A stretch of 64,000 nucleotides of DNA from Fimbriimonadia bacterium (GTDB taxonomy: Bacteria; Armatimonadota; Fimbriimonadia; Fimbriimonadales; Fimbriimonadaceae), in the NCBI GenBank assembly GCA_030430755.1, contig JAUIKO010000002.1, forward strand, positions 186,001 through 250,000, written 5' to 3'. The translations under genes were made by a program, and so were the position numbers. Position 1 is the stretch's first letter; each line of letters opens with the position of its first letter. Below, in pieces: positions 1 to 8,423 of the stretch. The notes under the pieces are model-generated. The model made no database searches and was not told the origin of the DNA. It saw only the letters and a program-made list of their open reading frames with translations.

Positions 1-383
1 AAAAACCCTGCAGGAATACCTTCATTAAAACCTTTCTGTTTAATTTCATTTTTAACAGTTGGATTACGTTCTAATCTCCCCAAATTCACTAGATTCATAT
101 AATATATAGTCAATTCAGTTATTTCTGGAATTTGAGATTGAATAAAAATACTTGTTTTTTCAGGATCTATACCTACTGATAAATAATCCAGTGCTATATC
201 GTAAACACTTTCAGTTATTTTTTGAGGATTTTCAAAGTTATCTGTAAGGGCTTGTACATCAGCAATCATTACATACTGCTCATAATCATTTTGCAACAAC
301 ACCCTATTTTCCAAGGATCCTACATAATGACCTAAATGCAACCTACCACTTGGCCTATCACCTGTTAAAATAATACTCTTCAT
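1..383 (-). CDS. trpS: Tryptophanyl-tRNA synthetase, N-terminal part (cut by window edge)
   Basis: The reading frame starts at an ATG at 383 and runs off the left edge with about 127 codons visible. The N-terminus reads [20 protein letters not shown], the class I synthetase signature of TrpS: a TGDRP-type tryptophan-binding start followed by the HIGH-equivalent HLGH. Downstream wording ([11 protein letters not shown], then IFIQSQIPE) also matches the TrpS Rossmann core. The enzyme charges tRNA-Trp with tryptophan in the cytoplasm using ATP. The KMSKS loop and C-terminal domain lie outside the window. It is transcribed away from the small peptide gene at 678, so the two share the intergenic stretch 384-674. 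Confidence 0.93.
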   Translation of the reverse strand, partial: MKSIILTGDRPSGRLHLGHYVGSLENRVLLQNDYEQYVMIADVQALTDNFENPQKITESVYDIALDYLSVGIDPEKTSIFIQSQIPEITELTIYYMNLVNLGRLERNPTVKNEIKQKGFNEGIPAGF

Positions 384-604
384 AATATAGCAAACAATAA
401 CATTTTACTGCGAATAACATACATTTTACTTGCCAAATATACGAAATAAGTTTCTATAGTTAGTATTTAATTTATTACCCTGAAAAATTATCAAACGAAC
501 TTTTCTCCTAAAGTCCTATTAAAAATTACAGCTTCCCTTTAACTTTAAACAGGATACATATATATATAGAAAAAAAACAAAAAACTTTTCATTTTTTTAC
601 CTAA

Positions 605-655
605 AGTACATAACAATATGGTGTACTAACTTATGCAGGTATTTACACTTGCATA
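605..655 (+). promoter_or_regulatory. Two inverted repeats in the leader of the first small peptide gene
   Basis: Between trpS and the peptide gene at 678 there are two small dyads. AGTACA at 605-610 pairs with TGTACT at 622-627 (11-base loop). TATGCAGGT at 632-640 pairs with ACTTGCATA at 647-655 with one G-T pair. The second stem lies 9 bases before the Shine-Dalgarno-like AGAGGTG at 665-671. The three other peptide genes also have a hairpin just ahead of the ribosome binding site, though with unrelated sequence. Roles as operator or translation-control hairpin are inferred. The rest of 384-604 shows only A/T tracts. Confidence 0.4.
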
Positions 656-677
656 ATTATTTAGAGAGGTGAATATG

Positions 678-767
678 ATGAAAAACAGAATCTTTGAAAG
701 GACAGATGTTTCCGACTTGACAATCACAATAGCAAACGAAGTCATTTATGACAACGGAAGTGGTTAG
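678..767 (+). CDS. Small peptide of the RIF-IANEVVYD family, copy 1 (divergent member)
   Basis: A 29-codon gene, with an alternative ATG one codon earlier at 675. AGAGGTG at 665-671 is well placed for the start at 678. The product reads MKNRIFERTDVSDL, then TITIANEVIYD and the tail NGSG. It aligns without gaps to the peptides at 9265, 10870 and 12488. Most shared residues use different codons (for example AGG/AGA for Arg, GCA/GCT for Ala, GAC/GAT for Asp), and replacements are conservative (Val/Ile, Leu/Met, Asp/Asn). That pattern indicates a translated peptide under purifying selection. There is no signal peptide and no cysteine. It is convergent with the motE-like gene across a strong inverted repeat. 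Function unknown. Confidence 0.75.
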   Translation: MKNRIFERTDVSDLTITIANEVIYDNGSG

Positions 768-775
768 AATAGGAG

Positions 776-845
776 AAAGCTAGTTTTTATCTAAGAAAAA
801 TCGATATTAGCAAAGTATATTTATTCCTAGATAAAAACTAGCTTT
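776..845. terminator. 18-bp perfect inverted repeat between convergent genes
   Basis: The arms at 776-793 and 828-845 are exact reverse complements and flank a 34-base loop. The right arm ends in a T run on the plus strand and the left arm gives a T run on the minus strand. The element lies between the stop of the small peptide gene (767) and the end of the flagellar operon (896). A bidirectional terminator is the simplest reading; the large loop is unusual for one. Confidence 0.6.
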
Positions 846-895
846 TCGACACTAAACATTTTAACTTAAATACATTTTTTTCAGTGAATGAAACC

Positions 896-1483
896 TCATT
901 CAAACTTCAGTGCTCCAGAACCCACAGATTGAATTAACCTGCTTATTCTAGCGGATCTTTCAGCTTCCATAATTTTTAATAATTCAGCAGTAACACCAGA
1001 ATCCATATAAAAAAGCACAAACGCTAGCCTTCCATCATCCCATTTTTGAATAATTTCATTTAAATCCTTGGGAGGGATTTCGTTCCATATCTTTGCTAGT
1101 TTTTTTGCTCCTCTAACAGGATCAATATCTTCATTTATATCCTTTTTAGCTTGAACATTCTTTTTATCTTCGATAGGCTTCTCAATTTTTTCCTTTTCTT
1201 GAGTATTATTTTTTTCTACATCTTTCTGATCACTTTTGGGAACATCACTCTCATCTACTTGTTTTTCATCTTTTAATTTATCTTTTTCTGGGATATCTTT
1301 GTTATTTTTTTCTTTTGGTAATTCTGTAAAAACAGGAACCAACCCAGAATTAAGCAATCCTTCCAAAGGAGTTTCCTTCACAAAAGATACATCTATAAAT
1401 CCATTTTTACCTGCAACTAAAACACCAAAAAAAGTAAAAGCAACAAGTATTATGAATATTAATAATCCTTTAACAAACCTCAT
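896..1483 (-). CDS. MotE/MgtE-N-like flagellar accessory protein
   Basis: 195 residues. An N-terminal membrane anchor (about residues 6-25, GLLIFIILVAFTFFGVLVAG) is followed by a Lys/Glu/Asp-rich charged linker (about 55-120). A C-terminal helical domain (about 130-190) contains KLAKIWNEIPPKDLNEIIQ and LLKIMEAERSARISRL. This layout matches the MotE/FlbB group of flagellar periplasmic chaperones that share the MgtE N-domain fold and act on the motor stator. It is the last gene of the flagellar operon, 101 bases after the transglycosylase gene, which supports a motor role. No stator genes (motA/motB) are in the window. Function rests on domain resemblance and position. Confidence 0.65.
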   Translation of the reverse strand: MRFVKGLLIFIILVAFTFFGVLVAGKNGFIDVSFVKETPLEGLLNSGLVPVFTELPKEKNNKDIPEKDKLKDEKQVDESDVPKSDQKDVEKNNTQEKEKIEKPIEDKKNVQAKKDINEDIDPVRGAKKLAKIWNEIPPKDLNEIIQKWDDGRLAFVLFYMDSGVTAELLKIMEAERSARISRLIQSVGSGALKFE

Positions 1484-1584
1484 CGACTCACCTATAATTT
1501 TTATTTTTTTAATTAAATTGTATTTATTCTAAGAAAGAATACTTTTTTATATCAAATATCAAATCACACTTCTATCTTTCGATA

Positions 1585-2223
1585 TTACTTTTGAAATAAA
1601 TTCATAATTCTTCTTACGTAATTTTGTGTTTCCTTATATGGTGGTATACCATTATATTTTTTCACTGCTCCAGGTCCAGCATTATATGCAGCTAAAGCCT
1701 TTGGAATGCTTTTAAATTTCCCAAGCATCTGAGAAAGATACTTTGCTCCTCCTCTTAGGTTCTCTTTGATATCAAATGGGTTTTCAACACCCAATAATTT
1801 TGCAGTTCCTGGCATCAATTGTGACAGTCCCATAGCACCGGCCTTAGAAACAGCGTCTGGTTTAAAATCACTTTCTGTTTTTACGAGAGATTCAAATAGC
1901 TTAGGATTGACTCCATATGTTTTTGCTGCATTATGAATCTGAGACTTTAAACGTTCATGAGATCCTTTATTATTTTCAAGTTCTTTTCCAAAACTAAATG
2001 GACTCATTGGAGCGGTAGGATTCTCTAATTCTTTACTCTCTCTAAATTTGTTCGTAAATCCATCTTTTTTGTTTTTTTCAGAAGCTCCATCAAGAGTCTC
2101 CTGAAAATTCACAAACCGACTCATTTCACCATTCTGCAACATTCCCGTTTTGGAATGATTCGATATTTTAGCTTTTATCTGATTTATTCGTTGTTTTATG
2201 CCTTCTGGTCCACGTATATTCAT
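1585..2223 (-). CDS. Lytic transglycosylase (SLT family) in flagellar operon
   Basis: 212 residues. The N-terminal 90 residues are polar and unstructured-looking. The C-terminal part (about 95-212) is a Slt-type lysozyme-like domain: [16 protein letters not shown] carries the catalytic Glu, [17 protein letters not shown] follows, and then [20 protein letters not shown]. The enzyme cleaves peptidoglycan between MurNAc and GlcNAc. In a flagellar operon this domain normally opens the wall for the rod, a role otherwise fused to FlgJ. No classical N-terminal signal peptide is visible, so export may go through the flagellar export apparatus; that is inference. It starts 16 bases after fliJ. Confidence 0.85.
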   Translation of the reverse strand: MNIRGPEGIKQRINQIKAKISNHSKTGMLQNGEMSRFVNFQETLDGASEKNKKDGFTNKFRESKELENPTAPMSPFSFGKELENNKGSHERLKSQIHNAAKTYGVNPKLFESLVKTESDFKPDAVSKAGAMGLSQLMPGTAKLLGVENPFDIKENLRGGAKYLSQMLGKFKSIPKALAAYNAGPGAVKKYNGIPPYKETQNYVRRIMNLFQK

Positions 2224-2239
2224 AACTATTTTTTAATGA

Positions 2240-2662
2240 TTAAGCAGCATTACTCCTAGAATTTGCCCATTCGTCTAATTCACTCTGTTCAAATCTATTT
2301 AACTCTTTTTTCCATTCTGAAAAATGTTTTTCATACATGTTATCAAGCACTGTAGCATCTTTTCGTTTTTCATTCCATTGATTCATCGCACCATTTTCTT
2401 CATCGATTAATAAAGATACAACGGATTTCTGAGCCCTTATATCATCTTCTAATTTCTCGATGTAGTTTTGTCTAGTTAAATATTCATCAATTGAAACATA
2501 AGAACTATTTAAGATATCAGCTAAAAGACAATTCATTTTCTCTAATTTTTCTTCAGCATCAATCCGGATAGATTGAGCTTGCAAATAATCTTTTTTAGCT
2601 TCTTCTTCTAATCCTTTTCGATATTCTAATACTTTCTGAAGTTTAAAATGAAATTTTTTCAA
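2240..2662 (-). CDS. fliJ: Flagellar export chaperone FliJ
   Basis: 140 residues, almost entirely charged alpha-helix with heptad-like spacing, beginning KKFHFKLQKVLEYRKGLEEE. This start is typical of FliJ, the antiparallel coiled coil that sits in the central hole of the FliI hexamer and couples it to FlhA. The coding region begins one base after the fliI stop, as expected for co-translation. Length agrees with the family (about 140-150). FliJ sequences are poorly conserved, so the call relies on the opening motif, coiled-coil character and position after fliI. Confidence 0.85.
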   Translation of the reverse strand: MKKFHFKLQKVLEYRKGLEEEAKKDYLQAQSIRIDAEEKLEKMNCLLADILNSSYVSIDEYLTRQNYIEKLEDDIRAQKSVVSLLIDEENGAMNQWNEKRKDATVLDNMYEKHFSEWKKELNRFEQSELDEWANSRSNAA

Positions 2663-2663
2663 C

Positions 2664-3983
2664 CTAATCTACAATCCTTGACAAAGTTTCCAAGGTCTCA
2701 TGAATTGGAGAGCTTTCAGCTTTGGATTGTTTAAGAAATTCCATTATCGTATCCCATTTTGCAATGGCCCTATCTGCAATAGGCTTTGAACCATGCTTAT
2801 AGGCCCCGATAGTTACCAATTCTTCAACATCCTCGTAAGCTGCAATCATCTCACGCAATTGATTTGACCTGGTAATATTATCGGCTTGAGATACCATTCC
2901 CATTACCCTACTTAAACTTTCTAATATATTTATTGGAGGATAATGTCCTCGAGTAGTTAATTTTCTATCTAGGACAATATGTCCATCTAAAATCGATCGT
3001 GAAGTATCTGCAATAGGCTCATTCAAATCATCACCTTCAACAAGTACAGTATATATTGCAGTAATAGATCCTTTAGCTGATTTTCCTGCACGCTCCATCA
3101 ATCTTGGTAGTAAAGCAAATACACTAGGAGTATATCCTTTTGTACTAGGAGGTTCACCCACAGCCAACCCAACTTCACGTTGAGCCATTGCAAATCGGGT
3201 AACAGAGTCCATCATCAACATCACACTCTTCCCTTGATCTCTAAAATATTCCGCAATAGCAGTAGCTGTCATAGCTGCATTAATTCTGACAACAGCAGGT
3301 TGATCTGATGTTGCACAAACAACTATAGAGCGTTTAAGACCTTCTTCTCCTAAATCCATCTCTATAAATTCTCGAACTTCTCTTCCTCGTTCTCCTACGA
3401 GAGCAATAACATTTACATCAGCAGAACAATTTCGAGCGACCATACCTAATAAAGTACTTTTACCTACTCCAGAGCCAGCAAAAACACCCATTCTCTGCCC
3501 AACTCCCATCGTTATGAGTCCATCAATCGATCTTACACTCGTAATAAATTTTTCATTGATAACACTTCTCTCCAATGCAGAAGGTGGATTTGCATGAACA
3601 GGATAATGTATGGTGGAATATAAAGGACCGAGCTGATCTAAAGGTTCTCCTAATCCATCTAAAACTCGACCTAATAAAAAATCTCCAACAGGGACTCTGA
3701 GGCAATGTCCAGTAGAACGGACTGTACAACCAGAACTAACACCTGTCATTTGTCCCAAAGGCATTAATAAAACCTGATCCCCTCGAAAACCTACAACTTC
3801 TGCTCGAATAGGCGGCATGTTTGCATTTATTTCTATTAAACATAAATCACCTATTTTTGCATTAGGTCCATCAGATTCAACGACTAACCCGACAACTTGA
3901 TTAACACGCCCTAATTTTTCAACGAGTTCTATTGAATCTACATTATGTTTAATTTTAGAAAATTGAGGGGTAGGTACAGACAA
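2664..3983 (-). CDS. fliI: Flagellar export ATPase FliI
   Basis: 439 residues, normal length. It has an F1-beta-like N-domain with GRVLDGLGEPLD, then the Walker A P-loop GSGVGKST (about 170-177) inside the FliI-typical GQRMGVFAGSGVGKSTLLGM. Next come GERGREVREF, Walker B MLMMDSVTRFAMAQREVGLA and the EPPSTKGYTPSVFA segment. The enzyme hydrolyses ATP to help unfold and feed substrates into the flagellar type III export gate at the inner membrane. All catalytic motifs are intact, so the protein looks functional. It starts 23 bases after fliH and abuts fliJ. Confidence 0.96.
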   Translation of the reverse strand: MSVPTPQFSKIKHNVDSIELVEKLGRVNQVVGLVVESDGPNAKIGDLCLIEINANMPPIRAEVVGFRGDQVLLMPLGQMTGVSSGCTVRSTGHCLRVPVGDFLLGRVLDGLGEPLDQLGPLYSTIHYPVHANPPSALERSVINEKFITSVRSIDGLITMGVGQRMGVFAGSGVGKSTLLGMVARNCSADVNVIALVGERGREVREFIEMDLGEEGLKRSIVVCATSDQPAVVRINAAMTATAIAEYFRDQGKSVMLMMDSVTRFAMAQREVGLAVGEPPSTKGYTPSVFALLPRLMERAGKSAKGSITAIYTVLVEGDDLNEPIADTSRSILDGHIVLDRKLTTRGHYPPINILESLSRVMGMVSQADNITRSNQLREMIAAYEDVEELVTIGAYKHGSKPIADRAIAKWDTIMEFLKQSKAESSPIHETLETLSRIVD

Positions 3984-4006
3984 CTATTTTCTCCTTTATA
4001 GATAGA

Positions 4007-4726
4007 TTATTTTTTAATTCCTCGAATAGAATCCACTATTTTACATAGCATCATATCAATCCTTGCATCAATGACACCTGCATTACTTTCTATAATCGCT
4101 CCAGCTGCAATGGAATCATCTGAAACAATCTCAATTTCACGTACACCTGTTGCTGCAGATAAGATTTCTTCTTTATGAGCTTCTATTAATGCTGTGTCAA
4201 ACGGATTTACGCGTAAGGTAACACTTGTTCCAGATTTAACCTCTGCAATAATCTCTTTCACAATAGATTTAACAGAATCTCTGGATAGACAAAGTTCTTG
4301 ATGTAAAATCTTTTCAGCAATTGCAACGGCAACCGGAGCTAACTGCTCTTCAGCCTTCTCATACCACTCATCGATTAAAGAAACACATTTATCACTATGC
4401 CTTTTTAAATCTTGGACAAACTGTTCAACTTCTTTTTTCCCTTCTTGAACAGTAAATTCGTATCCCTGCTTTCTTCCTTCTGCGTAGGCAGCTTGAAAAC
4501 CTTCTTCCTTGCCAGATTTAAAACCAAGAACATAACCTTCTTTTTCTGCAGATTTCTTATGTTCAGCGATAGTTTGCTTATCTTGCTCTAACTGCTTTTT
4601 GGCATCTTCAATCTGAAGCATCATATCCTTGATGCTCTTATTCACACCAGAAGATGTATTTGCTCCCGAAGATACAATGGTATCAATATTGTCAAATGGA
4701 GATTTAGACGAAGGCATCCTCTTCAC
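4007..4726 (-). CDS. fliH: Flagellar assembly protein FliH
   Basis: 239 residues. A central stretch (about 62-100) has glycine-spaced repeats (EGYVLGFKSGKEEG and similar), the GxxxG hallmark of FliH. The C-terminal domain resembles the V-ATPase E-type stalk (VAIAEKILHQEL, then VTLRVNPFD). FliH regulates FliI and tethers it to the C-ring. The start overlaps the fliG end by 23 bases, implying translational coupling. An internal Met at codon 4 could serve instead and would shorten the overlap slightly. Confidence 0.88.
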   Translation of the reverse strand: MKRMPSSKSPFDNIDTIVSSGANTSSGVNKSIKDMMLQIEDAKKQLEQDKQTIAEHKKSAEKEGYVLGFKSGKEEGFQAAYAEGRKQGYEFTVQEGKKEVEQFVQDLKRHSDKCVSLIDEWYEKAEEQLAPVAVAIAEKILHQELCLSRDSVKSIVKEIIAEVKSGTSVTLRVNPFDTALIEAHKEEILSAATGVREIEIVSDDSIAAGAIIESNAGVIDARIDMMLCKIVDSIRGIKK

Positions 4727-5759
4727 CCCTGCTAATAGTTATTTCACCTTTTTCTTCTAATTCTCTCACGATACCAACTATTTTCTGTTGGGATTCCTCA
4801 ACAACTTTTACTTTAACAGGTCCTAGGAATTCCATTTCTTCCTGTAGTGTATTCCTAGCACGTTCAGACATATTCTTGAATATTTTTGTTGACACTTCCT
4901 CTTTTGCTGTTTTTAAGGCAATCGCTAAATCCTTTGGATCCACATCTTTAAGTAAAATCTGTATAGATTTATCATCAAGTAATACAAGGTCTTCAAATAC
5001 GAACATCATACCTTTCACTTGTGCGGCTAAATCTGGGTTCGTTTTCTCTAATGATTCGAGAATCATTTTTTCAGTTGTTCGATCTGCCCTATTCAACATT
5101 TCTACCAATGAACCAGGACCACCAGCTTGCTTCATTTCTTGATTCATCATATTAGCGACTTTTTTCTCTAGAACTTGCTCTATTTTTCTTAATACATCAG
5201 GAGGAGTCTGCTCCATTAGTGCTATTCTTTCTGCAACCTCTATCCTAAGCTCGGTTGGTAGTTTTACTAACATCTGAGAACTTCTTTCTGGAGGAAGATA
5301 GGCAAGAATTAAAGCAATTGTCTGTGGATGTTCATCTTGTATAAAAGTAAACAGTTGAGTTGGATCGGCTCTCCTTAAGAAATCAAAAGGAGCTGATTCC
5401 ATTGCTGCTGATATCCTCTTCATAATTTCAGCAGCTTTTTCATTTCCAAATGCGCTCTCTAAAACTCGTTGTGCCTGAGCAATACCACCAGAAGATAAAT
5501 AATCTTGAGCTAATAATAATTTATGAAACTCACCGATAACACCATCCCGAATATCTGGCTTCACAGAATCTAGTCTGGCAACCTCAACAGATAACTGTTC
5601 TACAAACATTTCATCTAGATATTTTAGAACTTCTCCGGCAATATCAGGTCCTAACAAGGTTAAAATAATAGCCGTCTTCCGTTTTCCATCTAACTTGTAA
5701 AATTGACTTCTAACTTTTTTAACCTCTTTACTTTGCTCTTTATCTGTTGCCACTTGCAT
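4704..5759 (-). CDS. fliG: Flagellar motor switch protein FliG
   Basis: 351 residues, close to the usual 330-345. N-domain: GKRKTAIILTLLGPDIAGEV. Middle domain: HPQTIALILAYLPPERSSQM with the EHPQ motif. C-domain: MFVFEDLVLLDDKSIQILL, the torque helix region with charged residues, and MSERARNTLQEEMEFLGPVK. FliG forms the upper C-ring that contacts the stator and FliF. The conserved C-domain argues for a real rotary motor and not a non-flagellar type III system, which lacks FliG. It lies 29 bases after fliF. Confidence 0.96.
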   Translation of the reverse strand: MQVATDKEQSKEVKKVRSQFYKLDGKRKTAIILTLLGPDIAGEVLKYLDEMFVEQLSVEVARLDSVKPDIRDGVIGEFHKLLLAQDYLSSGGIAQAQRVLESAFGNEKAAEIMKRISAAMESAPFDFLRRADPTQLFTFIQDEHPQTIALILAYLPPERSSQMLVKLPTELRIEVAERIALMEQTPPDVLRKIEQVLEKKVANMMNQEMKQAGGPGSLVEMLNRADRTTEKMILESLEKTNPDLAAQVKGMMFVFEDLVLLDDKSIQILLKDVDPKDLAIALKTAKEEVSTKIFKNMSERARNTLQEEMEFLGPVKVKVVEESQQKIVGIVRELEEKGEITISRGEEDAFV

Positions 5760-5788
5760 CCTCAGCTTCCTTATCTATATTATTGTAA

Positions 5789-7501
5789 TTATTCACCCAT
5801 CATTGTTTTTACAACCATAGCAAATGCATCTGGTCGCTCTTTAGCAAGAACTGAAATTTCTTCCAATTCATCAGCCACACCTTCCGGTAAATTCATCATT
5901 GCTCTTATTGCAGCTCGTGCTCTTGCCTCACGTTCTGCTTTTGTCATACCTTCCTCGTCAATTTCATCAGAATCTTCTATAGGTAAGCCATCTATATCCA
6001 TATTTTCTGGTAATCCCTCCATGTCTTCCGATTCAACATCACCTGCCAATAAAGCACGCTGCCTTGCATCTTCTTCTTTTGCTGCAGCCTGTAAAGCAGC
6101 CTGTTGTCTCTGTTTTTCTAATAGTAGCTCCTGTTCTCTTCGATCTCTAGATGCTTTATTGATCGATCTAGCTATCATGAAACCAACAAGAACCAATGCT
6201 ATTATTGGCAGTAAAGAAATAAATTGTTGAATTCTTTCTCGCATCTCTGCCTGAGCTGCGGCATCAGCTGCTTCTTGCTGAGCGGTTCTATCAAAAGACA
6301 CACTCGTTACGGTAGCGGTATATCTTGGATCACCATCCAAAGGCCCTAAATATCCTGATAAAAAGGAACGTACCTGATCTAAATTTTTGACTTTCTGTTC
6401 ATCTACCAATACGTTAATAGACATACTCGTTATGGCACCAAGAGCACTTTCAATTTTCGAACGTTTCTCATTCCCTCCATAAGTTTCAGCAACCTGTTTA
6501 CCTTTATAATTCTGAGATCCTCCACCGCCAATAGCTTGCGGGGCAGCAGGTGGTTGAGCAGCACCAGGAACATTAGGGTTTACTCCAACCAAATTACCAT
6601 CTCCACCTTGTTCGGACATCGTTTCTTCATTGCTTTCCCGAACAACTGGAGCTTCAGATGGAATTTTTTCTACTCGTTCTTCATACTTCTTGTCAAAATC
6701 CATTGTAAGATTGATTGTGGCAACAGTATTTCCCTTACCATACGCAACATCTAATACTCTCTGGACTTCTTTTTCACGCCGCTTACCTTCTTCAAGTTCA
6801 GCCTGTTTCTTTCTCTGAGCAACCCCTTCGATACCATCTTCGTTCTGCCCATCCCATAGAAGCCTCCCTTTAGTGCTAATAATATTTATTCTTCTAACAT
6901 CTAGCCCGGGAACAGAATTTGCAACCATCTGAGCAATAGAACGAGCTTCTTCATTGCTCATACTATTCCCAGAAGATTCCGTTATACCCACACTCGCAGA
7001 TGCAGGTTTTCTTTCATTCAAAAAAGGAGAGTTATCACCTAAGTTTAGATGAACCCTTGCGCTCTGCACAGAATTCAGTGCTTCAATAGATTTAGCAAGC
7101 TCTCCTTCCAAGGCAATTTTGAGTCTTTCTTGCTCCACTTTAGGAGTATTTAACATCCCAAGTTTTGCTATATCCTGATTTCCACTGTGGCCTGAACTGG
7201 GAGATTTACCATTCAATGACAAGCGCATTCTAGCTTCAGCTACCTGATCAGAAGCAACTCGAACATTTCCACTAATATCGTACTCTACATCAATACCTAA
7301 TTTTTGAAGTTCATCTACAATCATCCCCTGATCTGATGCACTCAAACCACTGTAAAGCGATATCATTTTAGGTCGACTAGCAAAGTACCCTGTAGTAACA
7401 ACAAGGAAAACACTAAATATTGCTCCACCAACCATTACTATACGCTGATTGCTAGTTAAACCTTCCCACCATTCTGAAAATCTTTGGATTAACGATCCCA
7501 T
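5789..7501 (-). CDS. fliF: Flagellar MS-ring protein FliF
   Basis: 570 residues, typical length. There is a first membrane helix at about 22-43, then the YscJ/FliF periplasmic ring domains with MISLYSGLSASDQGMIVDEL and RMRLSLNGKSPSSG, with LEGELAKSIEALNSVQSARV and ARVHL. A Gly/Pro-rich loop comes before a second membrane helix (about 430-450, SLLPIIALVLVGFMIA). The acidic C-tail should bind FliG. FliF is the inner-membrane ring on which the basal body assembles. A 73-base gap separates it from fliE, the largest gap among the core genes. Confidence 0.96.
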   Translation of the reverse strand: MGSLIQRFSEWWEGLTSNQRIVMVGGAIFSVFLVVTTGYFASRPKMISLYSGLSASDQGMIVDELQKLGIDVEYDISGNVRVASDQVAEARMRLSLNGKSPSSGHSGNQDIAKLGMLNTPKVEQERLKIALEGELAKSIEALNSVQSARVHLNLGDNSPFLNERKPASASVGITESSGNSMSNEEARSIAQMVANSVPGLDVRRINIISTKGRLLWDGQNEDGIEGVAQRKKQAELEEGKRREKEVQRVLDVAYGKGNTVATINLTMDFDKKYEERVEKIPSEAPVVRESNEETMSEQGGDGNLVGVNPNVPGAAQPPAAPQAIGGGGSQNYKGKQVAETYGGNEKRSKIESALGAITSMSINVLVDEQKVKNLDQVRSFLSGYLGPLDGDPRYTATVTSVSFDRTAQQEAADAAAQAEMRERIQQFISLLPIIALVLVGFMIARSINKASRDRREQELLLEKQRQQAALQAAAKEEDARQRALLAGDVESEDMEGLPENMDIDGLPIEDSDEIDEEGMTKAEREARARAAIRAMMNLPEGVADELEEISVLAKERPDAFAMVVKTMMGE

Positions 7502-7574
7502 ATTATTTTATCAACACCTATTACCTTTAATCTTACTCATTTTAGATAATAATAAATCTACTATTTATGCAAGA

Positions 7575-7889
7575 TTATGCCATCTTAGTTAGATCATTCC
7601 AAGTCTTTACCAGATGATCCTTAACATGAACACTTAAGTTGAGCATCATTCCAGCTTTTTCCATACTCATCATTAATTCGTGAGGTTCTACTTTTTTTCC
7701 TGCGATATAATCATTCTGCAGATTAGATGCTTGATTTTGAGAATTATTTATCTCTTTGATAAACCCTATAAGTTGATCTCCAAAAGAACCACCTTGATGA
7801 TTCTCTTTATTCTTTTCACCAACAGAGATTCCCCATTGGAATCCATCTTTTATACTAAAAAAATTATTAAAATCTGAAATTTTATTCAC
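7575..7889 (-). CDS. fliE: Flagellar hook-basal body protein FliE
   Basis: 104 residues. The C-terminal 60 residues carry the FliE pattern: IKEINNSQNQASNLQNDYI, then the PHELMMSMEKAGMMLNLSV segment and a terminal helix (VKDHLVKTWNDLTKMA). FliE joins the MS ring to the proximal rod and is secreted by the flagellar export system without a cleaved signal, in keeping with the polar N-terminus here. Order flgB-flgC-fliE-fliF is the classical one. The gap to flgC is 13 bases. Confidence 0.9.
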   Translation of the reverse strand: MNKISDFNNFFSIKDGFQWGISVGEKNKENHQGGSFGDQLIGFIKEINNSQNQASNLQNDYIAGKKVEPHELMMSMEKAGMMLNLSVHVKDHLVKTWNDLTKMA

Positions 7890-7902
7890 TTGTTATTCCC
7901 TC

Positions 7903-8412
7903 CTACTTTTTAATCGACAATGCATCCTCATACATTTTTTCTAAACCTTTAAAAGCTTGAATATTCGCCTGATGTGCGGATCTAGCAGATATCATTTCAA
8001 TAGCTTCTTCTAAAGGATTCGCATTACTATAAAACACATTTCCATTTTCATCTGCATGAGGATTACCAGGATCATATTTTGCAATGAACGGTCGTTTATC
8101 TTGCTCTAACTTTGTCGCCTCAGGGCCGTTGCCTGTAGATTTACCAGCAACAATTAATCGACGATACGGATCTTTGCCATTCATTCGAATCGTATGAGAG
8201 TTTGCTATATTCACTGAACTAACATCCATACGAAATCTTTCAAATGATGCTCCTTTCATTGTCATTCTCATAGCACCTGCAATACCTAACGAATTATTGT
8301 TCATGGTACTCCCATGCTTAGACTTAAGAGGTGTTCTTAAAGAAGGCTGAGCTGAACGATCATTCCACCATCCACCTGAAATACTAGAATTTGTAAAACT
8401 AGATTGAAACAT
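7903..8412 (-). CDS. flgC: Flagellar proximal rod protein FlgC, with N-terminal extension
   Basis: 169 residues. The rod core begins near residue 37 (MNNNSLGIAGAMRMTMKG, then RFRMDVSSVNIANSHT), continues with YDPGNPHADENGNVFYSN and ends with the C-terminal rod helix. Other FlgC proteins start about where residue 37 is. The upstream ATG at 8412 has a good Shine-Dalgarno (AAGGGGTG), and an internal ATG at 8304 also has GGGAG close by. The 36 extra residues (WWND, RTPLKSKHG) are unlike the family. The gene may truly be extended or use the internal start. Confidence 0.9.
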   Translation of the reverse strand: MFQSSFTNSSISGGWWNDRSAQPSLRTPLKSKHGSTMNNNSLGIAGAMRMTMKGASFERFRMDVSSVNIANSHTIRMNGKDPYRRLIVAGKSTGNGPEATKLEQDKRPFIAKYDPGNPHADENGNVFYSNANPLEEAIEMISARSAHQANIQAFKGLEKMYEDALSIKK

Positions 8413-8423
8413 ACTTACACCCC

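Noticed and set aside
678-767. Small peptide gene as a tmRNA tag or leader peptide for attenuation
   Set aside because: No tRNA-like ends for tmRNA, no downstream gene on the same strand to attenuate, and no run of regulatory codons.
5703-6230. Long plus-strand open frame opposite fliG/fliF
   Set aside because: It lies antisense to strongly conserved flagellar genes, has Ser/Ala-rich shadow composition and no ribosome binding site.
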